This document shows, in pieces, positions 1 through 6,777 of a stretch of 30,628 nt of DNA (within the stretch, counting starts at the first letter, position 1; every line of letters starts with the position of its first letter). The DNA is from JBARRS01 sp049644345 (GTDB lineage Bacteria > Actinomycetota > Thermoleophilia > Gaiellales > Gaiellaceae), in contig JBARRS010000107.1 in assembly GCA_049644345.1 (NCBI GenBank), positions 1-30,628 on the forward strand, given 5' to 3'. The notes beneath the pieces are model-generated. The model did no database searches. It worked only from the letters and a program-made list of their open reading frames with translations, and was not told the DNA's origin. The position numbers and the translations under genes are program-made.

Positions 1-242
1 TCAGCGTCCTCGACCGTCACTCCAGGCGCCTCCTGCTCCTCCGCACCGGAAGCATCCTCGGTGCCGGCCTCTCCGGACCCCCGACGAGAACGATCCAGGC
101 CGTGATGCTCACCCCCGGCGGCATCGCACTCGTACTGCACCTCGCGAGGAAACCCCCGAGTGGCACTTATCGAATCCGGATCGTCGCCAGCGATCCTTAC
201 GGCCGGCGAGCGCTACTCGAGATACCCCTGCGCATCTTCTGA
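1..242 (+). CDS. C-terminal fragment of a protein running in from upstream
   Basis: Frame 3 is open from the window edge to a TGA at 240-242, giving 79 residues with no start inside the window. The last part (…GTYRIRIVASDPYGRR…) has the alternating pattern of a beta-sandwich, like the FlgD/FN3-type Ig-like domains that often end secreted actinobacterial proteins. An arginine-rich stretch near the window edge precedes it. The gene ends 26 nt before the convergent GYD gene. The fold suggestion rests only on the sequence pattern. The function of the whole protein cannot be inferred from this fragment. Confidence 0.55.
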   Translation, partial: SVLDRHSRRLLLLRTGSILGAGLSGPPTRTIQAVMLTPGGIALVLHLARKPPSGTYRIRIVASDPYGRRALLEIPLRIF

Positions 243-267
243 GAACCGCAGTCAGCGGCGGGGCGAG

Positions 268-594
268 CTACGCGCCGGGCGCTCGGTACTGAACTTGCTG
301 TGCCCTGCGCAGGGCATCCATCGTCTCGTCAACGGTCAGGAGGCCTGTCGTCTCGAACGAGCTGAGCGCACCGCCGCCAGTGATCGCCAGCGCGACCGCG
401 GCCATGGACACGTTGTCGGGGGCCTCCCAGAGCGTGTAGCCGTCGTGTGTGCCGAAGGCGTACCAGAACCCGTGGAGCTGTCCGCCGACCGACTCGATGT
501 ACGACTGAGCGGCCTTCCGGCGATCCTCTGGGTTGCCGATCAGCCTGGCCCAGGTCTCCGGCGTGTAGCTGAACCTCGATAGATAGAGCGGCAT
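268..594 (-). CDS. GYD domain-containing protein
   Basis: This 108-residue protein begins MPLYLSRFSYTPETWARL and has the usual layout of the small GYD family. An N-terminal strand is followed by a helix holding the conserved tryptophan, then G-G-x-L-x-G-F-W-Y-A-F-G near residues 37-48 and a D-G-Y-T-L-W-E motif at residues 51-57 (the GYD-type signature). A C-terminal helix carries T-x-D-E-T-M. GYD proteins are short ferredoxin-like alpha+beta proteins of unknown function, so none is assigned. The ATG at 594 has a strong Shine-Dalgarno (AGGGAGGG on the transcript) at good spacing. A much longer open frame extends upstream but is antisense to the beta-propeller gene. The gene is divergent from that gene. 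Confidence 0.85.
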   Translation of the reverse strand: MPLYLSRFSYTPETWARLIGNPEDRRKAAQSYIESVGGQLHGFWYAFGTHDGYTLWEAPDNVSMAAVALAITGGGALSSFETTGLLTVDETMDALRRAQQVQYRAPGA

Positions 595-690
595 CGTCCC
601 TCCCTTGTCGTTCGCGACCCGTGCGAGTCGCTGTTGGGTGTCGAAGTATGGTCGCCCTGAAAGCGCGAGGGCAGCGTCAGCCTGTTGGTC

Positions 691-696
691 TAGTAT
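691..696 (+). promoter_or_regulatory. Candidate -10 element (TAGTAT) for the beta-propeller gene
   Basis: TAGTAT lies 30 nt upstream of the GTG at 727 and fits the actinobacterial TANNNT -10 pattern. A GGAGG at 719-723 sits just before the start. No convincing -35 is visible. Confidence 0.35.
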
Positions 697-726
697 CGGC
701 CGCTTGGGGTCTTCGCCCGGAGGCTT

Positions 727-1974
727 GTGAGTTCGTTCTCGGACGACCAGGTTGTGCTTCGCCGTGAGCAGCGGCGAGTGGCGGCACGAACTCGGCGTCG
801 GCGGCAGGTCGTCCGCCGTCGCCGCGCCGCTCTGGTTTTGGTCGCGGTCTTCTCTGCGGTCGCGCTTGCCTTCGCGTTCTCCGGGGGAGGGCGGGCCGTG
901 CGCGCGCGAGCTGCGCGGCCGGTCACGGGCGGAGGGCAGGCGATCCGGGCCGGTCGGGCCGCGCAGCTGAGGCGACCGGCGGCGGGGGTCAGCAGCAACA
1001 TCTACGCGGCGACCGCCTTCGGCAACTTCAGCCCGGCGGTACGCGGGATTCCTGAGCGCGTGTACGTGCCGAATAGCAGGGCTGGCACGGTCGACGTAAT
1101 CAATCCGGCCACGTTCCGGGTGATCAGGCATTTTCGGGCCGGGCTCTACGACCAACACGTCACGCCCTCGTGGGACCTGCGCCACCTGTACGTGAACAAC
1201 ACGGGCGCCAACTCGCTGACGGTGATCAATCCCCGCAGCGGCAGACCCGTGCGGACGATTCGGGTGCTCGACCCGTACAACCTCTACTTCACGCCTGATG
1301 GGTCGACCGCGATCGTCGTGGTCGAGAGCCTCCAGCGGCTCGACCTTCGCGACCCGCACAGCTGGGCGCTGAAGGCGAGCATCCCGCTGCCGGCCGCCGG
1401 GCCGAACCACCTCGACTTCTCCCCCGACGGGAGCTATCTGTTGATCAGCGCCGAGTTCAGCGGTCAGGTCGTCAAGGTCGACCTGAGGACGAGGCGGGCG
1501 AGCGCCAAGCTCTTCGTCGGCGGTTCGCCGGTCGATGTCAAGCTGGCACCGGACGGATCGGTCTTCTTCGTCGCGAACCAGATCCTCGGTGGCGTCTCGG
1601 TGATCGACCCGGCGGCGATGCGGCAGATCGCGTTCATACGCACCGGTCGCGGCGCGCACGGAATGGCGTACAGCCGCGATGCTCGCCGCCTCTTTGTCAG
1701 CAATCGCCTCGGCAGCTCGATCTCCGTGCTCGACCCGCTGCGGCGGCGCCTGATCGCCACCTGGCACATCGGCGGCAGCCCCGACATGATCCAGATCAGC
1801 CCCGACGGCCGCCAGCTGTGGGTCTCCAATCGCTACCACCGCACCGTCTCGGTCGTCGACACCAGCAGCGGCCGGCTGCTACACAAGATCAGAGTCGGCG
1901 ACAGCCCGCACGGACTCGCCTACTTCCCGCAACCCGGCCGCTACAGCCTCGGGCACAACGGCGTCTATCGCTAG
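727..1974 (+). CDS. Membrane-anchored YVTN-family beta-propeller protein
   Basis: The protein has 415 residues. A very basic cytoplasmic head (RREQRRVAARTRRRR) precedes one membrane helix at about residues 34-51. The rest is an extracytoplasmic seven-bladed-type propeller. Successive blades of about 40 residues carry the YVTN signature in variant forms, for example VYVPNSRAGTVDVINP, LYVNNTGANSLTVINP, FFVANQILGGVSVIDP, LFVSNRLGSSISVLDP and LWVSNRYHRTVSVVDT. Family members are surface or periplasmic binding scaffolds and no catalytic site is evident. The GTG at 727 follows GGAGG with only 3 nt of spacing. In-frame GTGs at 754 and 778 are alternatives that would shorten only the basic head. Fold assignment is strong; function is unknown. 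Confidence 0.88.
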   Translation: MSSFSDDQVVLRREQRRVAARTRRRRQVVRRRRAALVLVAVFSAVALAFAFSGGGRAVRARAARPVTGGGQAIRAGRAAQLRRPAAGVSSNIYAATAFGNFSPAVRGIPERVYVPNSRAGTVDVINPATFRVIRHFRAGLYDQHVTPSWDLRHLYVNNTGANSLTVINPRSGRPVRTIRVLDPYNLYFTPDGSTAIVVVESLQRLDLRDPHSWALKASIPLPAAGPNHLDFSPDGSYLLISAEFSGQVVKVDLRTRRASAKLFVGGSPVDVKLAPDGSVFFVANQILGGVSVIDPAAMRQIAFIRTGRGAHGMAYSRDARRLFVSNRLGSSISVLDPLRRRLIATWHIGGSPDMIQISPDGRQLWVSNRYHRTVSVVDTSSGRLLHKIRVGDSPHGLAYFPQPGRYSLGHNGVYR

Positions 1975-2002
1975 CCGCGGGGCAGCCTTCCTGACTGACC
2001 GG

Positions 2003-2164
2003 TCAGGGATGGTCGATCCGCCACTCGCACGTGGTCGTCCTTGCCGATGTCCTGCCGACGTGCGCGGACAGCACGGTCGTGCAGGCGCGCCGCACGCGGA
2101 CAACCTGGGTTCCGACAACCCCGAGCGCGACGAGCGCGACGGCGGCTATCAGGAGGAGCCGCAT
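2003..2164 (-). CDS. Possible 53-residue membrane-anchored peptide
   Basis: An ATG at 2164 opens a frame starting MRLLLIAAVALVALGVVGTQ, a good signal-anchor helix. It is followed by a short basic tail with two cysteines. No Shine-Dalgarno is visible before the ATG. The hydrophobic start is the only reason to consider it real. It could equally be chance coding in GC-rich DNA. Confidence 0.28.
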   Translation of the reverse strand: MRLLLIAAVALVALGVVGTQVVRVRRACTTVLSAHVGRTSARTTTCEWRIDHP

Positions 2165-2226
2165 GGGTCGCTTGTTCCACAGACCGAACTTCTGTCCTGC
2201 GTCTCCTTTGATTGAACAGGGATGAA

Positions 2227-2239
2227 GGTGTCGGACACC
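2227..2239. repeat. GGTGTC-G-GACACC palindrome
   Basis: A perfect 13-nt palindrome. Related cores (TGTCTGACA, GTGTCTGACAC) occur at 22540-22548 and 22670-22680 in this window, suggesting a dispersed intergenic repeat or operator family. Confidence 0.5.
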
Positions 2240-2409
2240 AGCTCGTGTCAAGCGAAGGACGTGCCGAGTGTGCAACGTTCGTTCCACAGTGCGCCGATGC
2301 TCGTCCCACGGCGCACGGCCGACTTGCGCGTGCCCGCCGAGATAGCCGTACTGTCGCGAGAGGAGTCGCCGAAGTGGTGTCCAGACCTGACACCGGTCGC
2401 GCCGCCGGT

Positions 2410-2424
2410 GCCGGCTTTGCCGGC
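2410..2424. repeat. REP-like hairpin GCCGGC-TTT-GCCGGC
   Basis: Six-base self-complementary arms surround TTT. The exact reverse complement, GCCGGC-AAA-GCCGGC, is at 30269-30283. Both copies lie in intergenic DNA next to tRNA genes, which fits a REP-type element. Confidence 0.45.
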
Positions 2425-2456
2425 GCCGGCTCAGCAACGCGTCTGAGCCGGATGAA

Positions 2457-2505
2457 TCGCACGGAAGTCGTCATGGCCGCCCGAGGCGGCCGGACTTCCG
2501 TGCGA
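2457..2505. repeat. Long two-stage hairpin downstream of tRNA-Ala
   Basis: A perfect 13-nt inverted repeat (TCGCACGGAAGTC at 2457-2469, its reverse complement at 2493-2505) encloses a second perfect 7-nt repeat (GGCCGCC at 2475-2481, GGCGGCC at 2485-2491) with a CGA loop. It starts 3 nt past the 3' end of the minus-strand tRNA, so it could act as its terminator or processing signal. It has no U-tract. A REP-type mobile palindrome is the alternative. Confidence 0.55.
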
Positions 2506-2508
2506 GAG

Positions 2509-2581
2509 TGGAGCTAGCCGGACTCGAACCGGCGACCTCCTGGGTGCGATCCAGGCGCTCTCCCAGCTGAGCTATAGCCCC
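2509..2581 (-). tRNA. tRNA-Ala (anticodon CGC)
   Basis: The reverse complement folds as a 73-nt tRNA. Acceptor GGGGCTA pairs with TAGCTCC and the discriminator is A. The D arm is typical of tRNA-Ala. The anticodon stem CCTGG/CCAGG carries loop ATCGCAC with anticodon CGC, reading GCG. The T arm is GCCGG-TTCGAGT-CCGGC. CCA is not encoded. Confidence 0.96.
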
Positions 2582-2592
2582 GAGCGCGGCAA

Positions 2593-2598
2593 AGTGTA
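2593..2598 (-). promoter_or_regulatory. Candidate -10 (TACACT) of tRNA-Ala
   Basis: TACACT on the minus strand ends 11 nt before the mature 5' end of the tRNA, a normal distance for a tRNA promoter. No obvious -35 is seen. Confidence 0.4.
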
Positions 2599-2606
2599 GC
2601 CGCGGT

Positions 2607-2900
2607 TCAGGCGGGCGCCGGCGCGCCTCTCTTCTGGTTCAGACGGCCGGCTCTGATCGTCTCGGCCATGTCCTTCGACTCTTCGCGATAGACGGAGCCG
2701 TCTTCGAACTCGATCCATGGGAACCTCTTCTGGCCCGTCCGCTCGAGCGTGTGTCTCCGGCTCGACGGCAAACGCGCTGATCCTTCCTTGACGAGCTCGT
2801 ACTCGGTTCCGCTCTCGTCGAGGGCTTGTTGGACGCGCCAGCAGGGATGCGCGCCGAACTTCGCCCACATGCCGCTACACCTGTGCAGCTTCACCGCCAT
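2607..2900 (-). CDS. Small GST-N / thioredoxin-fold protein
   Basis: A 97-residue protein starting MAVKLHRCSGMWAKFGAHPC. It resembles a lone glutathione-S-transferase N-terminal or glutaredoxin-like domain. A strand leads to C-S-G-M-W, then come V-Q-Q-A-L-D-E-S-G-T-E-Y-E-L-V, a T-G-Q-K-R-F-P-W-I-E-F stretch in the cis-Pro position, and D-G-S-V-Y-R-E-E-S. There is no C-terminal helical GST domain. The ATG at 2900 overlaps the methyltransferase stop (TGATG) and has AGGAGGG exactly 7 nt upstream, so it is preferred to the GTG at 2903. It is the last gene of a three-gene operon. A redox or glutathione-like role is inference only. Confidence 0.72.
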   Translation of the reverse strand: MAVKLHRCSGMWAKFGAHPCWRVQQALDESGTEYELVKEGSARLPSSRRHTLERTGQKRFPWIEFEDGSVYREESKDMAETIRAGRLNQKRGAPAPA

Positions 2901-3544
2901 CACACTGCCCTCCTGATCAGCGTGATTCCGTCACGCACGGTGAGCATTACCGCGACGACTCGCGGATCGGATCGGACGTGCTCGTTGAAGGCCTTGATTG
3001 CGACCGTGCTCTCCGAGTCGTCGTCCTCGTCGAGCACGCGTCCGCTCCAGAGCGTGTTGTCGGCGGCGATGATCCCCCGCTCGGACAGCCGTGGCAAGAC
3101 GGCTTCGTAGTAGTTGACGTAGTTCGGCTTGTCCGCGTCGATGAAGACGAAGTCGAACGCGCCTTCGAGCCGCTTGATCGTCTCGAGCGCCGGGCCCAGA
3201 TGGAGCTGGATCCGGTCGGCGTACGGGCTCTGCTCGAAGTAGCGACGAGCGACCTCGGCGCGCTGGTAGTCGAGCTCGCACGTGTCGATGCGGCCCCCCT
3301 CGCCCAGCCCCGCGGCCATCGAGAGCGCGGAGTAGCCGCTGTAGGTGCCGAGCTCGAGCACGCGTTTTGCGCCGCTCGCGAAGACGAGCAGCTCGAGAAG
3401 CCGGCCCTCAATCGTTCCGGTCAGCATCTGCGGCGCCTCGAGGGTCGCGCGCGTCTCCTCGGCGAGCGCGGCCAGCAGCTCCGTCGGCGGCGTCGTGTGC
3501 TCCTCGGCGTAACGGGCGATCGCCTCGGGAGCGATGTCGGTCAC
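2900..3544 (-). CDS. SAM-dependent O-methyltransferase, caffeoyl-CoA type
   Basis: A class I Rossmann methyltransferase of 214 residues. Motif I is VLELGTYSGY at residues 62-71. The acidic loop after strand 2 is TCELD (88-92). The metal-binding stretch is FIDADKPNY (134-142), and ADNTLWSG (161-168) is the second metal/substrate motif of the cation-dependent O-methyltransferase family (caffeoyl-CoA OMT, bacterial MdmC-like). The substrate is unknown; bacterial members methylate catechol-type hydroxyls. The GTG at 3544 overlaps the upstream stop as GTGA, with GGAG 5 nt before it. A longer frame to 3604 only overlaps the upstream gene. The gene is translationally coupled on both sides. Confidence 0.9.
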   Translation of the reverse strand: MTDIAPEAIARYAEEHTTPPTELLAALAEETRATLEAPQMLTGTIEGRLLELLVFASGAKRVLELGTYSGYSALSMAAGLGEGGRIDTCELDYQRAEVARRYFEQSPYADRIQLHLGPALETIKRLEGAFDFVFIDADKPNYVNYYEAVLPRLSERGIIAADNTLWSGRVLDEDDDSESTVAIKAFNEHVRSDPRVVAVMLTVRDGITLIRRAV

Positions 3545-4209
3545 AGCCGCTCCACGCGCGAGCCACCGACAATCGCGTCGCGGCCGTCGGCGAACCGCAC
3601 CCACGCTTTACCCTTGCCGTCGTAGTCGGGCGACCAGACGACGAGCGTCGCTTCCTCGCCGCCGACGCGGCAGGGCTCGCCGAGCTCGGGATCGACGCCC
3701 CGCCAGACGCGCACGAACGGATTCTCGTCCCACTCGCGCCCGATCGTCGTCTCCTCCGTGTGCCCGGGGTACGCGCGCGTCTCGGCCGGCAGTTTCATCA
3801 GCACGTCCATCACGGAGCTGCGGATCTGGCCGAGGTCGCCACCGCCGACCGCGTCTTTGAAGAGGACGTCGCCGGTGAAGACCGCCTCGCCGTTGACGAC
3901 GAAAGCGAGATGGTCGTCCTTGTGGCCCGGCGTCGGCAGAGCCTCGACGTGCAGACCGTCGGTCTCGAGCGGCCCCTTCACGACCGTGAGGCCGTAGCGC
4001 TCACGGAGCTCGTCGTCGCCGGCGATGTGGTCGTGGTCGGCGTGCGTCGTCAGCAGATGCGTGACCTTCAATCCGAGCCGCTCGACCGCCTCGTGCAGAG
4101 GCCCGAGCGGAGCGCCGGAGTCGACGAACACCGCCGCCCCGCCCGGGGCGGCCGCGACGAGGTAGGCGTTCGAGAGCCACGCCGGGTGCATGCTCCGCTC
4201 GACGATCAT
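3541..4209 (-). CDS. Metallo-beta-lactamase-fold hydrolase (glyoxalase II-like)
   Basis: The protein has 222 residues. The metal motif is TTHADHDHIAG at residues 54-64, that is H-x-D-x-D-H in place of the common H-x-H-x-D-H. TPGH (93-96), FTGD (111-114) and YPGH (147-150) supply further ligands. The C-terminal 60 residues form an extra beta-rich segment. Members hydrolyse thioesters such as S-lactoylglutathione, or other esters and lactones. The operon partner with a GST-like fold makes a thiol-conjugate substrate conceivable, but that is inference. The ATG at 4209 begins 8 nt after a TAGCCT box, so the message may be leaderless. First gene of the operon. Confidence 0.88.
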   Translation of the reverse strand: MIVERSMHPAWLSNAYLVAAAPGGAAVFVDSGAPLGPLHEAVERLGLKVTHLLTTHADHDHIAGDDELRERYGLTVVKGPLETDGLHVEALPTPGHKDDHLAFVVNGEAVFTGDVLFKDAVGGGDLGQIRSSVMDVLMKLPAETRAYPGHTEETTIGREWDENPFVRVWRGVDPELGEPCRVGGEEATLVVWSPDYDGKGKAWVRFADGRDAIVGGSRVERL

Positions 4210-4216
4210 CGCGGGG

Positions 4217-4223
4217 TAGGCTA
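4217..4223. promoter_or_regulatory. Overlapping divergent -10 boxes
   Basis: TAGGCTA holds a TAGGCT -10 on the plus strand (4217-4222) for pspA and a TAGCCT -10 on the minus strand (4223-4218) for the hydrolase operon. On the minus side only 8 nt separate the box from the ATG, which implies a leaderless transcript. On the plus side there is room for a 20-nt leader with AGGAGGGG. Opposing polymerases would compete for the same bases. Confidence 0.42.
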
Positions 4224-4250
4224 ACCACGCAACCGCGACCAGGAGGGGCG

Positions 4251-4982
4251 ATGGCCGGCCTCATGCAACGCGCCGCGATGGTGATCAAGGCGAAGTTCTC
4301 GAAGCTGCTCGACCGGGCTGAGAACCCTGCCGAGACGCTCGACTACAGCTACGAGCAGCAGCTGCAGCTGCTCCAGAACGTCAAGCGCGGCGTCGCCGAC
4401 GTCGTCACGTCGAAGAAGCGGCTGGAGATGCAGACCGCCCAGCTCGAGCAGAACGTCGTCAAGCTCGATTCGCAGGCGCGACAGGCCCTCGGGGTCGGGC
4501 GCGAGGACCTCGCCCGTCAGGCACTGGAGCGAAAGTCGGCGGTCCAGGCGCAGCTGCGCGACCTCGACCAGCAGGTGCAAGGGCTCGAGGCCCAGCAGGA
4601 GAAGCTCGTCTCCAGCGAGCAGCAGCTGACGACGAAGATCGAGGCCTTCCGTTCGCAGAAGGAGGTCATCAAGGCGCAGTACTCGGCCGCCGAGGCCCAG
4701 GTGCGAATCGGCGAGGCGGCGACGGGGATCGGCGAGCAGATGGCCGACACAGGGCTCGCGATCCAGCGGGCCAAGGACAAGACCGACCAGATGCAGGCGC
4801 GCGCGGAGGCGATCGGTGAGCTGACCGAGTCGGGCGCGCTCGAGGACTTCACCGCCGGCGACCAGACTCAGCTCGACCGCGACCTCACTCAGCTCGCGTC
4901 GAAGTCGCAGGTCGACCAGGAGCTAGAGCAGATGAAGAAGGAGGTTGCGGCCGGTCCGCCGCAGAAGGAGCTCGAGAAGTGA
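4251..4982 (+). CDS. pspA: PspA/IM30 (ESCRT-III-like) membrane-stress protein
   Basis: The 243-residue protein is almost entirely alpha-helical and rich in Q, E, K and L. It starts MAGLMQRAAMVIKAKFSKLL, the amphipathic membrane-binding helix of the family, followed by ENPAETLDYSYEQQLQLLQN, the conserved D-Y-x-Y-E-Q-Q block. Long coiled-coil helices run from about residue 30 to 235. PspA polymerises on damaged inner membrane and protects the proton-motive force. The start is certain: AGGAGGGG lies just before the ATG. The gene overlaps pspAA by 4 nt, so the two are co-translated. No pspF- or pspBC-like gene is present. Confidence 0.95.
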   Translation: MAGLMQRAAMVIKAKFSKLLDRAENPAETLDYSYEQQLQLLQNVKRGVADVVTSKKRLEMQTAQLEQNVVKLDSQARQALGVGREDLARQALERKSAVQAQLRDLDQQVQGLEAQQEKLVSSEQQLTTKIEAFRSQKEVIKAQYSAAEAQVRIGEAATGIGEQMADTGLAIQRAKDKTDQMQARAEAIGELTESGALEDFTAGDQTQLDRDLTQLASKSQVDQELEQMKKEVAAGPPQKELEK

Positions 4983-5269
4983 TCGTCCGGCTGATGCACG
5001 AGGGCCAGTACCGAGTCGAGGAGCGCGACCTCGAGGGGCTGAACGAGCTCGACGACCAGGCGATCCAGGCGGTCGAGGCAGGCGACCAGGAAAAGCTCCA
5101 GCGGCTGCTCACGCAGATGGGCGACACGGTGCGCGAGCGCGGCCAGCGGCTGCCGGACGACGAGCTCGCCGTCTCGGATTTGGTGATCCCTCCGCTGGAC
5201 CTCTCGCTCGAGGAGGCGCGAGAGCTCTTCAGCAGCGAAGGCCTGATCCCGGACCTGCCGGCGCGCTAG
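4979..5269 (+). CDS. pspAA: PspA-associated protein PspAA
   Basis: A 96-residue protein directly behind pspA, with GTG overlapping the pspA stop as GTGA and AAGGAG upstream. It starts MIVRLMHEGQYRVEERDLEG, then L-N-E-L-D-D-Q-A-I-Q-A-V-E-A-G-D, and ends with an acidic segment. This matches the PspAA domain, which comparative genomics finds beside PspA in Actinomycetota and other phyla. Its biochemical role is not settled; it is assumed to act with PspA. Order, overlap and size all fit. Confidence 0.88.
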   Translation: MIVRLMHEGQYRVEERDLEGLNELDDQAIQAVEAGDQEKLQRLLTQMGDTVRERGQRLPDDELAVSDLVIPPLDLSLEEARELFSSEGLIPDLPAR

Positions 5270-5282
5270 ACGCTAGCGCGCC
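5260..5282. terminator. Bidirectional hairpin containing both stop codons
   Basis: GGCGCGCTAG (5260-5269), loop ACG, then CTAGCGCGCC (5273-5282): a perfect 10-bp stem with a 3-nt loop. The pspAA TAG (5267-5269) is in the left arm and the esterase TAG (5275-5273 on minus) in the right arm. There is no U-tract, but the position between convergent genes fits a shared terminator. Confidence 0.6.
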
Positions 5283-6130
5283 CGCGTCAGCCGTTCGGTC
5301 GCGAGTCGCAGCCAGGCGGCGGCGTGCTTCGACCAGAGCGTCCGCTCGTGGCCGCCCCGATAGACGGCGAATACGTGCGGCACCCGGGCCGACTTGAGCT
5401 CCTCGTGCAGCCGGACGTTCTCGGCGAGGAAACGCTGGTCGCTAACACCCACGTAGAACGCGAACAGCGTCGGCCGCGCCCGGAACGCGCTGTGCAGCCT
5501 GGAGACGTAGGTATGCGCGCTCGCCCGCGCGTTCGCCCGCGGCGAGCCGAGATCGAGCGCGCGCAAGCCGCTCGGGTCGGTCGGATGGAAGTACCCGCTC
5601 CACGACTCGACCACTGAGAACTCGCCGAGGTGGCGCAACGCGGCGATCGTGGCGCCGTACCCACCGGCCGAAAGCCCGATCAACGCTCGGGCGCGCCGGT
5701 CCGGGATCGTCCGGAAGTGCGAATCGACGTACTCCGGCAGCCCCTCGGCGATCGCGCTCTGCCAGTTCCGCCCTCCGCCCCAGTCCAGGTACTCGGAGTC
5801 ACCGTCGCCGTCACGCGCGCCCTGCGGCTGGACGATGATCGCTTCCCGGCCCGTGCGCGCGAGGGCGGCCTCGAGCCAGCGCAGGCTGCCTCGATAGGTG
5901 TCCGGCGCCGCCGGCAGACCGTGGAGGAAGTAGATGACCGGGTAGCGTCGATTCGTGCTCGCGTAGCCGGCGGGCAGGGACACCTGGAAGTGGAGCGGCC
6001 CCGCAAGCCGATGGGAGTAGAAGGCCCGGATGACGGTGCGGCTGCCGTGCGCGGAGCCCGGCAGCGCCGCCGGCAGAGCGAGCGCACACATGCTCAAGGC
6101 CAGCAAGGGAATGAGGCGGCGGGCAGTCAT
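5273..6130 (-). CDS. Secreted alpha/beta-hydrolase (esterase D / antigen-85-like)
   Basis: About 285 residues from the ATG at 6130. A signal peptide (MTARRLIPLLALSMCALALP, with A-x-A-type sites before GSAHGSR) is followed by an esterase domain. VIYFLHGLP forms the oxyanion-hole region. LIGLSAGGYGA is the nucleophile elbow with its serine. VGVSDQRF supplies the acidic region and YRGGHERTLW the catalytic histidine. The family includes feruloyl and acetyl esterases and mycolyltransferases, so the substrate is unclear. An in-frame GTG at 6157 lies 13 nt after a TACAAT box and would add nine residues, so the start is uncertain. It is convergent with pspAA and shares its terminator hairpin. Confidence 0.85.
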   Translation of the reverse strand: MTARRLIPLLALSMCALALPAALPGSAHGSRTVIRAFYSHRLAGPLHFQVSLPAGYASTNRRYPVIYFLHGLPAAPDTYRGSLRWLEAALARTGREAIIVQPQGARDGDGDSEYLDWGGGRNWQSAIAEGLPEYVDSHFRTIPDRRARALIGLSAGGYGATIAALRHLGEFSVVESWSGYFHPTDPSGLRALDLGSPRANARASAHTYVSRLHSAFRARPTLFAFYVGVSDQRFLAENVRLHEELKSARVPHVFAVYRGGHERTLWSKHAAAWLRLATERLTRAR

Positions 6131-6170
6131 AAACGCAAAAACGGCCGCGCGCGCCACGACCGACCCGCCG

Positions 6171-6176
6171 ATTGTA
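6171..6176 (-). promoter_or_regulatory. Candidate -10 (TACAAT) of the esterase gene
   Basis: GCTACAATC on the minus strand matches the same nine bases found before htpX at 7711-7716. It lies 40 nt upstream of the ATG at 6130 and 13 nt upstream of the alternative GTG at 6157. Confidence 0.42.
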
Positions 6177-6193
6177 GCGGCCGATGCCCTGGC

Positions 6194-6763
6194 TCAGAGC
6201 GGGGCGTCGAAGAGGCCGAACCAGCGCGAGAGGTCCTGCTCGATCGGCAGCTCCTGCTCGAGCTTCGCCTTCAGCTCGAGCTCCTCTGCGTTGTCGCGCT
6301 CCTGACCCTCGCCGGTCGGAACGAACGGCCAGAACGTCCCCCGCTTGAAGCCGTAGATCCAGTAGACGGGATGCTTGCCGCCGTCGAACTTGAACGCCGC
6401 CGCAAGCAGCTGCGGCCCGAAGCCGCGCGCCTGGAGCTCGGAGGCGACGACGTGCACGCTCGTCACCTGGCCCTCGAGATCGGGATCACGGACGACGAGC
6501 CATTCGAACCCGAACGAGTCGGAGCGCCGCTCCACGCGGGCGCCGTCCTCGGTCGCAACCTTGTCGAGGAGCTCCTGGAGCTCGTTCTCGGCGCGGACGA
6601 ACTCGCCGGCCGAGAGCGGCTTGAACACGACCGCGCCGGCACCGGAGGTCCGCAGCCCGAGCTCGGTCTCGAGCGTCACCCGCGCCGTCGAGAGCGCGAA
6701 CAGCCGCTCGCGGGCGGGATCCTTGAGCTTCTTCCGCCCGAAAAGGACGTCGGCGAGACCCAG
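6194..6763 (-). CDS. pspAB: PspA-associated protein PspAB
   Basis: A 189-residue protein matching the PspAB family in layout: N-terminal GLADVLFGRKKLKDPARERL, then the F-A-L-S-T-A-R-V-T-L-E segment, central S-F-G-F-E-W-L-V-V-R-D, and the C-terminal GTFWPFVPTGEGQERDNA and DLSRWFGLFDAPL signatures. PspAB is known from comparative genomics as a soluble companion of PspA/HtpX loci; its activity is not established. No ATG/GTG/TTG gives the conserved N-terminus. A CTG at 6761-6763 with GGAG exactly 7 nt upstream does, 14 nt after the htpX stop. A GTG start at 6679 would lose the conserved first 28 residues. It is co-transcribed behind htpX. Confidence 0.85.
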   Translation of the reverse strand: MGLADVLFGRKKLKDPARERLFALSTARVTLETELGLRTSGAGAVVFKPLSAGEFVRAENELQELLDKVATEDGARVERRSDSFGFEWLVVRDPDLEGQVTSVHVVASELQARGFGPQLLAAAFKFDGGKHPVYWIYGFKRGTFWPFVPTGEGQERDNAEELELKAKLEQELPIEQDLSRWFGLFDAPL

Positions 6764-6777
6764 CCCAGGGCTCCGAG

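Larger units (their letters stand above)
1975..2508. other. Gene-poor stretch with palindromes
   Basis: About 530 nt between the beta-propeller gene and tRNA-Ala contain no convincing gene apart from a doubtful 53-codon frame on the minus strand (2003-2164). Open frames on both strands here are short, arginine/proline-rich and lack recognisable domains. The stretch does hold three clear inverted repeats (2227-2239, 2410-2424, 2457-2505), so it behaves like a repeat-collecting intergenic region. Confidence 0.5.

Noticed and set aside
595..1839. Long minus-strand open frame extending the GYD gene to 523 codons
   Set aside because: It is antisense to the beta-propeller gene, has low-complexity Arg/Asp/Val composition, and a strong Shine-Dalgarno marks the true start at 594.
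2212..2517. 101-codon plus-strand open frame before tRNA-Ala
   Set aside because: It contains two palindromes, is Arg/Ala low complexity, and runs into the tRNA gene.
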